From NCBI GenBank assembly GCA_015689685.1, contig WVSL01000003.1, positions 310,001 to 374,000 of the forward strand: 64,000 nucleotides of DNA. Direction: 5' to 3'. Positions within the stretch are counted from its first letter, which is position 1. Every line of letters begins with the position of its first letter. The position numbers and the translations under genes were made by a program. This document shows, piece by piece, positions 17,343 through 25,216 of this stretch. Below the pieces are notes generated by a model, which was given only the letters and a program-made list of their open reading frames with translations, searched no databases and was not told the origin of the DNA. The stretch is from Rhodobacterales bacterium HKCCE2091 (GTDB taxonomy: Bacteria; Pseudomonadota; Alphaproteobacteria; Rhodobacterales; Rhodobacteraceae).

Positions 17343-17647
17343 CCGGGGCACCCGAGGTCTTCGCTTCGGAGCCGCCATCGCCTTGACGCCGCCGGGACGG
17401 GGACGACGGCGCCGATCAGGCGAAATCGCCGAGGGGCCCCGCTCGCGGGGATGCGGCTATTTCGCTTGAGCGGTGACGGCGGCCCTGTCAGGGCATGGCG
17501 AAAGGGGATGTCGGATCCGAAGCGAAGACCCTTCGCTTTGGTGAGCCGGAAGCCCTGCCCGAACCCTTCCCCCATCCCGCGGCAGCTGCGCCGACGAGGG
17601 CTCCCGCACGGGGGCGCGAGGGCGCGCACCCCCCCGGGAACCGGGCC
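17343..17647. repeat. Intergenic region with several palindromes and a post-gene element
   Basis: No gene is seen in these 305 bases between convergent genes. It holds a 15-bp inverted repeat (GGTCTTCGCTTCGGA at 17356-17370, its complement at 17516-17530), a hairpin CCCCGC/GCGGGG (17437-17442, 17445-17450) and an 8-bp-arm hairpin AAGCGAAG/CTTCGCTT (17520-17527, 17531-17538). From 17647 down to about 17565 on the minus strand lies a GC hairpin-bearing element that closely matches the sequence following the DAHP synthase stop near 27.4 kb. Confidence 0.55.
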
Positions 17648-19132
17648 TCAAACCCCGTAAAGCGCCCCGAACTTGGCCTCGAGGTAATCGAGAAGCGGCC
17701 CCTCCGTGACACCGGTTCCGGTCGCCTCCTCGATCACCGTGCGCGGCCGCTTCGATGCGCCGTGCCGCTGCACCTTCTCCGCCAGCCACGCGGTGGCGGG
17801 GCCGAGATCGCCCGAGGCCAGTTCGCCCTCCAGCCCCGGCAGGTCCGCCTTCATCGCGGCGAAGAGGCAGCCGGCGTAGACGTTGCCGAGCGAATAGGTC
17901 GGGAAGTAGCCGAACAGCCCCGCCGACCAGTGAACGTCCTGCAACATGCCCTTCGACGGCGCCGGAACCGGGACGCCGAAATCGGCCTCGAACCGGTCGT
18001 TCCACGCGGCCTCCAGGTCGCCCACGGCGAGGTCGCCGGCGATCAGCGCGCGTTCGAGGTCGAAGCGCATCATGATGTGCAGGTTGTAGTGCAGCTCGTC
18101 CGATTCCGTGCGGATGAAACCGCGGTGGACCCGGTTCACGGCGGCATAGAAGGCATCCGCGTCCGGCACGCCGATATCCCCGAATTCCGTCTGCATCTCG
18201 CCGAACAGCCAGCCGCAGAACGCCCGCCCGCGGCCGAGCTGGTTCTCGTAGATGCGGCTCTGGCTTTCGTGGACCCCCATCGACACCCCCTTGCCGAGCC
18301 GGGTCAGCCGGTAGGCGGGGTCGACATGCTGCTCGTAGGCGGCATGGCCAGTCTCGTGGATGGTCGAGTAGAGACAGCCGAGCGGATCGGCCTCGTCCAC
18401 CCGCGTCGTGATCCGCACGTCCGCGCCGGAGCCGGACGAGAACGGGTGCACGGCGAGGTCGATGCGGCCGTGGTCCATGTCGTAGCCGAACCGCTGCGCG
18501 ACCCGCGCGGTCAGCGCGAGTTGCGCGGCGGTGTCGAACGGCCCCTTCAGTTCCGCCACCTGCCTGCCGGAGGCCAGCACCCGGTCCTTCAGGTCCACGA
18601 GCCGCGGTCGCATCCGGCCGAAGATCTCCGCAATCTCGGCGGCGGTGATGTCGGGCTCGTACCCGGCCAGAAGCGCGTCATAGGCGTCGCCCCCCGCGGC
18701 CATCGCCGCGCCGGCCTCGCGCTGGAGCGCCACGATCCGTTCCAGCACCGGCAGGAACCCCGCGACATCCTCGGCCTTGCGCGCCTCGACCCACCTGCCC
18801 TGCCCAAGCGAGGACATCCGCGCCAGTTCCGCCGCGAGATCGGCGGGAAGCCGCACCGCGCGTCCGTGATCCTCGGCGATCCAGCGGATCCGCGCGGCCT
18901 CGGCGGCGTCCGCGGGTTCGGCCTCGGCCAGCCAGTCGGCCAGCCGCGGATCCATCCGGCGGGCATGGATCACCGTCTCCAGCGCGGCGATCTCCTCGGC
19001 GCGCTGGTCGGCGGCGCCGCGGGGCATCACGGTTTCCTGGTCCCAGTGCAGCCGCATCATCACCTGGTCGAGCGCGGCGGTGCCGGCATCGTGGGCGAAC
19101 AGCGCGTCCTTCGCGGTCCCTTGGGCGGTCAT
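17648..19132 (-). CDS. Carboxypeptidase M32 (thermostable carboxypeptidase Taq family)
   Basis: This 494-residue cytoplasmic zinc metallocarboxypeptidase removes C-terminal residues from peptides. The HEXXH zinc motif is H259-E260-T-G-H263, followed by 'GVHESQSRIYENQLGRG' carrying the third ligand glutamate. Further M32 hallmarks are 'DQETVMPRGA' near the N-terminus and 'HPFSSG'. Length is standard (about 490-510). Its ATG overlaps the ctaA stop by four bases. Confidence 0.95.
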   Translation of the reverse strand: MTAQGTAKDALFAHDAGTAALDQVMMRLHWDQETVMPRGAADQRAEEIAALETVIHARRMDPRLADWLAEAEPADAAEAARIRWIAEDHGRAVRLPADLAAELARMSSLGQGRWVEARKAEDVAGFLPVLERIVALQREAGAAMAAGGDAYDALLAGYEPDITAAEIAEIFGRMRPRLVDLKDRVLASGRQVAELKGPFDTAAQLALTARVAQRFGYDMDHGRIDLAVHPFSSGSGADVRITTRVDEADPLGCLYSTIHETGHAAYEQHVDPAYRLTRLGKGVSMGVHESQSRIYENQLGRGRAFCGWLFGEMQTEFGDIGVPDADAFYAAVNRVHRGFIRTESDELHYNLHIMMRFDLERALIAGDLAVGDLEAAWNDRFEADFGVPVPAPSKGMLQDVHWSAGLFGYFPTYSLGNVYAGCLFAAMKADLPGLEGELASGDLGPATAWLAEKVQRHGASKRPRTVIEEATGTGVTEGPLLDYLEAKFGALYGV

Positions 19133-20271
19133 CTTGCGGTCCTTATGGATTGGGGCAACGGGTAGGCGGCGTGGAACCGCGCGCGCAGCGTCAGCGCGAC
19201 GACGGCAACGGCACCGAGCTGGTGCAGGAGCCCGAGTGCGAGCGGCGCCGAGTGCATGACGGTGACGATCCCGAGCACGACCTGCCCGAACACCGCGACC
19301 GCCATCCAGTCGGCGGCGCGCCGGGTGGTGGCGACACCGGTGCGGCGCGACAGGCCCCAGGCGGCGACGGCCGCGACCAGCACGAGGTAGCCGAGCATCC
19401 GGTGGAAGAACTGCACGGTGCCGTCGTTCTCGAACAGGTTGCGCCAGACCGGCTCAAGCCGCCACATGCCGGGCGGCGTGAAGCCCCCGGCCATGAGCGG
19501 CCAGTCGGGATAGTTGCGGCCGGCGTCGATGCCCGCGACGAGCGCACCGAGCAGGATCTGCAGGAAGGACAGGTGCAGGAGCCCCGTCACCGCCCCCCTG
19601 AGCCGCCGGTCGCCCGCGCGCCGCGCCTGCATCAGGTCGGCCTCGGGCCGGCTGAGGCGCAGGATGTAGCCCGCGATGAAGGCGAGGATCAGGAAGGCGA
19701 GGCCCAGATGGATCGCGAGCCGGTAGGACGCGACGTCGAGCATCCCCGGCGCGAGCCCCGAGGACACCATCCACCAGCCGACTGCCCCCTGCAGCCCGCC
19801 GAGACCGCCGAGGAGCAGGAGCCGCCCGGTCCAGCCCGTCGGAATGCGCTTCGTCGCGAGGAAGAACACGAACCCCACAGCCCAGACGAGGCCGATGACG
19901 CGACCGAGAAGCCGGTGCGCCCATTCCCACCAGAAGATGGTGCGGAACTCCTCGATCGTCATGGCGTGGTTCTGCAGCCGGAACTCGTCGGTCTCGGAAT
20001 AGGCGTCGAAGGCGGCCTGCCAGTCCTCCGCGTTCATCGGCGGCAGCGCGCCCGAGATCGGGGCCCATTCGGTGATCGAGAGCCCGGAATCGGTCAGCCG
20101 CGTCAGCCCGCCGACGGCGATCATCACCGTCACCAGGACGAACAGCCCGATGAGCCAGGCCCGCACCGCCGCCCGCCCGCGGCCCCGCGCACCCCCGGAT
20201 ACGCCGCCGGGCGTGGCAGCCGGTTTCCGGGTTTCGGTGACGTCCTCGAAGATCGCGCGTCTGTCGGGCAT
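19129..20271 (-). CDS. ctaA: Haem A synthase (COX15/CtaA)
   Basis: This 380-residue integral membrane protein oxidises haem O to haem A for aa3-type cytochrome oxidase. About eight transmembrane segments are visible in two four-helix halves. Conserved histidines occur in 'WWEWAHRLLGR', 'RLAIHLGLAF', 'FFHRMLGYL' and 'LHQLGAV', which bind haem in the two halves. 'GGLTRLTDSGLSITEWAP' is a family signature. The start at 20271 gives a normal 30-residue cytoplasmic N-terminus; a longer frame enters repeat-rich DNA and is rejected. Confidence 0.96.
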   Translation of the reverse strand: MPDRRAIFEDVTETRKPAATPGGVSGGARGRGRAAVRAWLIGLFVLVTVMIAVGGLTRLTDSGLSITEWAPISGALPPMNAEDWQAAFDAYSETDEFRLQNHAMTIEEFRTIFWWEWAHRLLGRVIGLVWAVGFVFFLATKRIPTGWTGRLLLLGGLGGLQGAVGWWMVSSGLAPGMLDVASYRLAIHLGLAFLILAFIAGYILRLSRPEADLMQARRAGDRRLRGAVTGLLHLSFLQILLGALVAGIDAGRNYPDWPLMAGGFTPPGMWRLEPVWRNLFENDGTVQFFHRMLGYLVLVAAVAAWGLSRRTGVATTRRAADWMAVAVFGQVVLGIVTVMHSAPLALGLLHQLGAVAVVALTLRARFHAAYPLPQSIRTAR

Positions 20272-20562
20272 GGGGCGGCTCCGTGTCTTTGATGCCGACC
20301 TAGTGCAATCGGCCCCGGACTGGAAGTGGGGCAGCTTGTCCGGGGCATCGAGCCCCGGACAAGCTGCGATGCTCGCCGCACGGGCGCGAGGGGATTTTCC
20401 ATCCCCTCGCCCTCCCCTGAAGGTATTTGCGAAGGCAAAGTGATCCGGTGGCAGGCATCCTCCGACGCGGGGCGCGGGCGGTGGCGGCCCCTTCTCCATC
20501 CCCGGAATATCCCGGGGAGCGCGAGGGGCCGGCCCCTCGCCCGTGGCGAACGCCGGGGCCGG
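20272..20562. repeat. Intergenic palindromes between ctaA and trmJ
   Basis: No gene is seen. A perfect 16-bp-arm, 5-base-loop palindrome lies at 20331-20346/20352-20367. An A/G-tailed element in plus orientation (about 20387-20441) has a GAGGGGAT/ATCCCCTC hairpin and a GGTATTT core. A second element in minus orientation (about 20541 down to 20487) starts 21 bases after the trmJ stop. It has the palindrome GAGGGGCC/GGCCCCTC (20523-20538) and CCCCGG/CCGGGG arms around AATATC (20500-20517). Confidence 0.6.
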
Positions 20563-21300
20563 TCAGCCGCGCCGCTTCTCCGCCCACCGGACCACCTGGC
20601 GCAGGATGCCGTGGAGCGTCTGCACCTCCGCGCGCGACAGGCCGAGCCGGGACCAGAGGTTGCGCAGGTTCTGCTTCATCCCCGCGGCCTTGTCCTCGGG
20701 GAAGAAGAACCCGGCTTCCTCAAGCCGGGCCTCGTAGTGGTCGCCGAGCGCGGCGATCTCTTCCGCCCGCGCCGGTTCGGTCCCGGCCCATTCCATCGCC
20801 GACGGCGCGGCCGTGCCGGTCGCCCGGCGCCACTCGTAGGCCATCAGGAGCACGCACTGGGCGAGGTTCAGGGAGGGGAAATCGGGGTTCACCGGCACCG
20901 AGACGATGGCGCTCGCGCGGACGATCTCGGCGTTTTCCAGCCCCGCGCGTTCGGGGCCGAAGACGAAGGCGGGCCGGCCGCCTGCCGCGATGATCCCGGC
21001 GGCCTCGCGCGCGGCCTCTTCCGGTGTCACGATCCGCTTGGTGATCCCGCGCGGCCGCGCGGTGGTGGCGAAGACGTGGGTGCAGTCGGCGATGGCCGCG
21101 TCGAAGCCGTCGAACACGCCCGCGCCGTCCAGCACCCGGCCGGCGCCGCTGGCCAGCGCCACCGCGCGTTCGTTCGGCCAGCCGTCGCGCGGGCCGACCA
21201 CGCGCATCCGGCCGAGGCCGAAGTTCCACATCGCGCGCGCGGCGGCGCCGATGTTCTCGCCCATCTGCGGGCGGGTGAGGACGAAAACCGGTTCGGGCAT
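20563..21300 (-). CDS. trmJ: RNA methyltransferase, TrmH/SpoU family (TrmJ-like)
   Basis: This 245-residue SPOUT-class methyltransferase probably 2'-O-methylates tRNA at position 32. SpoU motifs are visible: 'NIGAAARAMWNFG' (motif 1), 'AFVFGPERAGLENAEI' (motif 2) and 'SLNLAQCVLLMAYEW' (motif 3, with the knot that binds AdoMet). The C-terminal extension of about 80 residues ('LRNLWSRLGLSRAEVQTLHGILRQV') is typical of TrmJ. It is divergent from the TenI/ThiE-like gene. Confidence 0.9.
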   Translation of the reverse strand: MPEPVFVLTRPQMGENIGAAARAMWNFGLGRMRVVGPRDGWPNERAVALASGAGRVLDGAGVFDGFDAAIADCTHVFATTARPRGITKRIVTPEEAAREAAGIIAAGGRPAFVFGPERAGLENAEIVRASAIVSVPVNPDFPSLNLAQCVLLMAYEWRRATGTAAPSAMEWAGTEPARAEEIAALGDHYEARLEEAGFFFPEDKAAGMKQNLRNLWSRLGLSRAEVQTLHGILRQVVRWAEKRRG

Positions 21301-21397
21301 GGATGCGCCATAGACAAGCCGCCCCGCGCCCGCAAGCGCCCCATTGATGCGCGGGGCACCGCCCGGTATCACCCCGCCCGACACTCCGGAGTGAGAC

Positions 21398-22015
21398 ATG
21401 GCCGATACCGAGACCCCGCAGATATACCTCGTCACGCCGCCGGCCTTCGATGCCGACAGCTTCGCGCCGCGCCTGTCGGCGGTGCTGGACGCGGCCGAGA
21501 TCGCCTGCCTGCGGTTGGCGCTGGCCGCCGACGCCGACACCATCGCGCGGGCCGCGGACGGCCTGCGCGAGATCGCCCATGCCCGCGACGTGCCGCTGGT
21601 CATCGAGCGCCACGTCGCGCTGGTCGAGCGGCTCGGGCTCGACGGCGTCCACATGACCGACGGCGCGCGGTCGGTGCGCAAGGTGCGCGAGGCCTTCGGG
21701 CCCGACCCGATCGTGGGCTGCTACTGCGGTGCCTCGCGCCACGACGGCCTCACCGCGGGCGAGATCGGGGCCGACTACATCGCCTTCGGACCCGCGGGCG
21801 CGACCGGGCTCGACGACGGCGAGCTGGCCGAACGCGACCTGTTCGCCTGGTGGTCCGAGATGGTGGAACTGCCGGTCGTCGCCGAGGGCGGCCTGACCTC
21901 CGCGCTGGTGGGCGAGCTTGCGCCGGTCACCGACTTCTTCGCCATCGGGACCGAGATCTGGTCCGCCGAGGACCCCGTCGCGGCGCTGCGCGACCTTACC
22001 GCCGCGCTCCGCTGA
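21398..22015 (+). CDS. Thiamine phosphate synthase/TenI family protein
   Basis: This 205-residue TIM-barrel protein has the ThiE/TenI fold. The segments 'IYLVTPP', 'DGVHMTDGARSVR', 'GCYCGASRHDG' and 'ADYIAFGP' align with thiamine phosphate synthases. True ThiE binds HMP-PP and thiazole phosphate; several metal and pyrophosphate-binding residues look divergent here (for example YCGAS in place of the usual S-x-H/T loop), so a TenI-like or degenerate role is possible. No other thiamine gene is near and no THI box is visible upstream. Its 3' end overlaps the convergent acyltransferase gene by 20 bases. Confidence 0.78.
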   Translation: MADTETPQIYLVTPPAFDADSFAPRLSAVLDAAEIACLRLALAADADTIARAADGLREIAHARDVPLVIERHVALVERLGLDGVHMTDGARSVRKVREAFGPDPIVGCYCGASRHDGLTAGEIGADYIAFGPAGATGLDDGELAERDLFAWWSEMVELPVVAEGGLTSALVGELAPVTDFFAIGTEIWSAEDPVAALRDLTAALR

Positions 22016-22808
22016 GCCCGCCGCGGACCACCGTCTCCGCCGCCGCGGCGAGCGCCTTGCGGTCGAGGAACTCCGCGGGCGAAAGCGGCGCATGGCAGGT
22101 CACCTCAACCCCGCCCTGTGGCGCCTGGGCGAGGATCGCGACCAGGCTCGGCCCGAACGCCATGTCGCCCCACCAGCCGTAGAAGCTCCCCGCCTCGCCC
22201 CGTGGCGCGGAATAGCACAGCGTGACCGGCTGGACCGGCGTGCCGGTGCGGTGGATCGTGCCGAACAGCGTCGACTTGAACGGCAGAACCCGCAGCCCGT
22301 CGGTGCTGGTGCCCTCGGGAAACAGGATCAGCCTGTGGCCCGCCGCCAGCGCCTGCGCCAGCGCATCCTGCTGCATCCCGGCGGCACGGCGGTCGCGGTC
22401 CACGAAGATCGTGCCGGTCCCGCGCGCGAGCCAGCCGATGCCGGGCCAGAGCCGGACCTCGGACTTCGCGACGAAGACGCCCCGGAAGGTCGCGTTCAGC
22501 ACGAAGATGTCGAGCCAGGTGACGTGGTTGGCGACGGTGACGCCCGGCCCCTGCATCGCCCGGCCCGTGACCCTGCGGCGCAGGCCCATCACGGCGCAGG
22601 CGAAGAGGCAGACGCCTTGCGTGATCCGGGGCGTGACCGGGCGGCGCGGCCCGAAAGCGGCTCGTTCAGGCAGGCGCAAAAGCAAAAGGAGCGGGAAGCA
22701 GACCGCTAGTACGGCGAGGATCGCGCCGCCCCTGAGAACCACCCGCAGCCAGCCCGCCGCGCCGATGGGTTTCGGCTCCGGCGGCGGGGCGCCGGTCCAG
22801 GTGACCAC
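21996..22808 (-). CDS. olsA: 1-acyl-sn-glycerol-3-phosphate/lyso-ornithine lipid acyltransferase (PlsC family)
   Basis: This 270-residue membrane acyltransferase has an N-terminal hydrophobic segment (about 25-47), the HX4D catalytic motif (H95 to D100, 'NHVTWLD') and the acceptor-binding 'FPEGTSTDG' motif (about 163-171). It sits five bases after olsB on the same strand. The pair matches the ornithine-lipid pathway, in which OlsB N-acylates ornithine and OlsA adds the second acyl chain. The olsA assignment rests on that neighbour; general PlsC activity in phosphatidic acid synthesis is also possible. Confidence 0.85.
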   Translation of the reverse strand: MVTWTGAPPPEPKPIGAAGWLRVVLRGGAILAVLAVCFPLLLLLRLPERAAFGPRRPVTPRITQGVCLFACAVMGLRRRVTGRAMQGPGVTVANHVTWLDIFVLNATFRGVFVAKSEVRLWPGIGWLARGTGTIFVDRDRRAAGMQQDALAQALAAGHRLILFPEGTSTDGLRVLPFKSTLFGTIHRTGTPVQPVTLCYSAPRGEAGSFYGWWGDMAFGPSLVAILAQAPQGGVEVTCHAPLSPAEFLDRKALAAAAETVVRGGLSGARR

Positions 22809-22813
22809 GGCGC

Positions 22814-23584
22814 CTAGCCCTTCGCGCGGGCGTAGATCGCCCGGTGCCGGTCGGACATGGTCGCGGTGTCGAGCAGAAGGCAGACGTCGATGCAGTTGAA
22901 ATCCGCGTCCACGAAGGCGCCCTCCCCGACCTGGCCGCCGAGGCGCAGGTAGGCCTTGATCAGCGCAGGCATGGCGCGCATCGCCGCCGCCGCGTCGATC
23001 GCGGTCTCGGGCAGCAGGTCCATCGCCGCCGCCCCCGGCGGCTTCGCGACCGGGCGCAGCGCCTCGGGCGCGCGGTGGCGGTGGTGCAGGATTGACAACG
23101 GACCAGCCAGCGCCGCGGTGTCGGTGCCGGGGAACGAGGCGGTGCCGAACAGGATCTCCGCCCCGTGGTCCGCGACGTAATCCGCGACGCCCTGCCAGAG
23201 ATGCAGCATCGCCGGCCCGCCCCGGTACCCGGCATCGAGGCAGGTCCGACCGAGTTCAAGCAAGCGTCGCCCGGATCGCCTGAGCGGGGCGAGGTCGAAT
23301 TCCCCCTCGGTGTAGAAGCCGCCCGCCGCCTCCGCCTGGTCCGCCCGCAGAAGCCGTGTCACCGCGACCGGGCCCGCCTCCGCGCCCCGGCCCCGGTCAA
23401 ACAGCAGGAGATGATCGGCATGGTCGTCGAAGCGGTCGCGCTCCAGCCCCGCAAGGGTATCGACGCTGGCGCCGGAAACCCCCAGTTCCTCGACGAAGAC
23501 CCGGTAGCGGAGCGCCTGTGCCATCCGGGTTTCGGCCGCGGACCCGGCGAGGAAGAGGTCGAACCGCGCGTCGTCGAGATACAT
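22814..23584 (-). CDS. olsB: L-ornithine N(alpha)-acyltransferase
   Basis: This 256-residue GNAT-like acyl-ACP-dependent enzyme makes lyso-ornithine lipid. The family segments 'RYRVFVEELG', 'DDHADHLLLFD', 'LELGRTCLDAGYRGG' and 'LGGQVGEGAFVDADFNCIDV' are present. The start at 23584 is preceded by GGGGAGG; an in-frame ATG 11 codons upstream lacks a ribosome site. Ornithine lipids are common phosphorus-free membrane lipids in Rhodobacteraceae. A CtrA-like box lies upstream at 23640-23654. Confidence 0.9.
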   Translation of the reverse strand: MYLDDARFDLFLAGSAAETRMAQALRYRVFVEELGVSGASVDTLAGLERDRFDDHADHLLLFDRGRGAEAGPVAVTRLLRADQAEAAGGFYTEGEFDLAPLRRSGRRLLELGRTCLDAGYRGGPAMLHLWQGVADYVADHGAEILFGTASFPGTDTAALAGPLSILHHRHRAPEALRPVAKPPGAAAMDLLPETAIDAAAAMRAMPALIKAYLRLGGQVGEGAFVDADFNCIDVCLLLDTATMSDRHRAIYARAKG

Positions 23585-23639
23585 GGCGACCGTCCTCCCC
23601 GGCGTTCTCCCGCGCATCGGTCAATGCGGCTCCGACCGG

Positions 23640-23654
23640 TTAGTAGACTGTTAA
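23640..23654. promoter_or_regulatory. CtrA-like box TTAG-N7-TTAA
   Basis: TTAG (23640-23643), seven bases, TTAA (23651-23654) matches the CtrA full site TTAA-N7-TTAA with one mismatch. It lies 56 bases upstream of the olsB start and downstream of the DUF3553 stop. ChpT, which phosphorylates CtrA, is encoded less than 300 bases away. Function is inferred. Confidence 0.35.
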
Positions 23655-23682
23655 CCTCTGCGCCGCTAGGGTCGGCCCGGCG

Positions 23683-23877
23683 TCACGCGCCCCAATCCGG
23701 AGACAGGCCCACGCGTGCGCTGTCGATCACTACCTTGCCCTGGTTCTCGAAGTTCACCGTGATGCGCCCGTTGATGTTGCTTTGCACCTGCCCAAGCCCC
23801 CAGTCGGGGCAGCCCGGATGCCGCACCAGCATTCCGGGTTCCAGGTGCGCGTTCAGATCCTCGGGGCGGTCGGACAT
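23683..23877 (-). CDS. DUF3553 domain protein
   Basis: This 64-residue protein is almost entirely a DUF3553 domain ('LEPGMLVRHPGCPDWGLGQVQS', then 'ITVNFENQGKVVID'), a small beta-barrel resembling the nucleic-acid-binding domain found in UvrD/CarD-type proteins. Its job as a stand-alone protein is unknown. It is transcribed away from chpT with only 15 bases between the two start codons, so their promoters or ribosome sites must overlap each other's coding DNA. Confidence 0.85.
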   Translation of the reverse strand: MSDRPEDLNAHLEPGMLVRHPGCPDWGLGQVQSNINGRITVNFENQGKVVIDSARVGLSPDWGA

Positions 23878-23892
23878 GGAAAGGCTTTCGCG

Positions 23893-24510
23893 ATGGAAGA
23901 TTTGACCGCCGACCTCCCGGACGGCGATCTGACGGCGCTGGTGGGCTCGCGGCTGTGCCACGACCTGATAAACCCGCTCGGCGCCATCGGCAACGGCGTC
24001 GAACTGCTGGCCATGTCGGGCCAGTCGGCAAGCCCCGAAATGGCCCTGATCGAGGAAGCGGTGCGCGACGCGCAGGCCCGGATCCGCTTCTTCCGCGTCG
24101 CCTTCGGCGCGGCCGGTGCCGAAAGCCGGGTCAGCCGCCGCGAATTGCTGGCACTGCTCGACGGGCTCTACGGCAACGGCGGCCGGCTTCGCGTGGCCTG
24201 GGACCCGGCGGGCGACCTTCCCCGGCGCGAGGCCAAGCTCGCGCTCCTGATGCTGGCCTGCGCCGAACACGCCCTGCCGCTCGGCGGCGAGGTCGAGATC
24301 TCCGAGGGCGAGGGCGGCGTGACGCTCGGCGCGACCGCGGCGAGGGTCAAGGCCGACCCCGATCTCTGGGGCCTGTTCGAGGGCCGTCCGCCCCTGCGCC
24401 GCGTCGCGCCAGCCGAAGTTCAGTTCCCGCTTCTCGTGCAGGAGGCCGCTTCCGCAGGCCGGGACGTGGTGATCGAGATCAGCGACGGACAGATCGGAAT
24501 GCATGTCTGA
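23893..24510 (+). CDS. chpT: Histidine phosphotransferase ChpT
   Basis: This 205-residue protein is a ChpT-type histidine phosphotransferase. In alphaproteobacteria it relays phosphate from the hybrid kinase CckA to the response regulators CtrA and CpdR. The dimerisation helix carries the phospho-accepting histidine about H23 in 'SRLCHDLINPLGAIGNGVELL'. The remainder is a degenerate HATPase-like domain that lacks ATP-binding boxes, as in the family. GGAAAGG precedes the ATG. In Rhodobacteraceae the pathway controls motility, gene transfer agents and quorum-linked traits rather than essential cell-cycle steps (family knowledge). Confidence 0.92.
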   Translation: MEDLTADLPDGDLTALVGSRLCHDLINPLGAIGNGVELLAMSGQSASPEMALIEEAVRDAQARIRFFRVAFGAAGAESRVSRRELLALLDGLYGNGGRLRVAWDPAGDLPRREAKLALLMLACAEHALPLGGEVEISEGEGGVTLGATAARVKADPDLWGLFEGRPPLRRVAPAEVQFPLLVQEAASAGRDVVIEISDGQIGMHV

Positions 24511-24562
24511 CGGTTGAATATCGTCCGGCAACAGACTGAAACCGAACGAATTCCTGAAATTC

Positions 24563-25216
24563 TCAGGCTGTGCCCGCGTCGAACTCCGCCTGCAGCTTGC
24601 GGACGTGCTCACTCAGTCCCGGCTGCTGCGCCCGGCGCATCCGTTCCGCTGCGAGGATCGCCCGGAGCCGCGCCTCCGTCGCGTCGAGATCGTCGTTGAC
24701 GAGCACGTAGTCGTAGCCGTCCCAGTGGCTGATCTCGTCCCAGGATTTCTGCATCCGCTTGGCGATCACCTCCTCGCCGTCCTGCCCGCGCGAGATCAGC
24801 CGCCGCTTCAGCTCCGCGATCGACGGCGGTAGGATGAAGATCGACAGCGTGTGCCGCCCGAGCGCCGAGTTGCGGATCTGCTGCGCGCCCTGCCAGTCGA
24901 TGTCGAACAGCACGTCGCGCCCGGCCTTGATCGCCGCCGCCACCGGCCCGAGCGGCGAGCCGTAGAAATTCCCGAAGACATGGGCGTGTTCCAGCATCTC
25001 GCCACGCGCGACCATCGCCTTGAACTCGGCTTCCGACAGGAAGTGGTAGTGCTCGCCGTCGACCTCGCCCTCGCGCGGGGGCCGGGTCGTGGCCGAGACC
25101 GAGAAGGCCAGCGTCGGATCCCATTCCATCAGCCGGCGCGCCAGCGTCGATTTCCCCGCGCCGGAGGGCGAGGACAGGATGATCAGAAGCCCGCGCCGTG
25201 TCCCCGTCATGCTCAT
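24563..25216 (-). CDS. gmk: Guanylate kinase
   Basis: This 217-residue enzyme phosphorylates GMP to GDP. The P-loop is '[10 protein letters not shown]' (about 15-24), followed by GMP-binding '[21 protein letters not shown]'-type residues and '[11 protein letters not shown]'. Length is normal. The start overlaps the yicC stop by four bases (ATGA); an alternative ATG lies two codons in. It converges on chpT with 52 bases between stops. Confidence 0.97.
   Translation of the reverse strand: MSMTGTRRGLLIILSSPSGAGKSTLARRLMEWDPTLAFSVSATTRPPREGEVDGEHYHFLSEAEFKAMVARGEMLEHAHVFGNFYGSPLGPVAAAIKAGRDVLFDIDWQGAQQIRNSALGRHTLSIFILPPSIAELKRRLISRGQDGEEVIAKRMQKSWDEISHWDGYDYVLVNDDLDATEARLRAILAAERMRRAQQPGLSEHVRKLQAEFDAGTA

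Noticed and set aside
21301-21397. Possible TPP riboswitch before the ThiE-like gene
   Set aside because: No THI-box pattern (CTGAGA and partner) was seen, and the spacer is only 97 bases.
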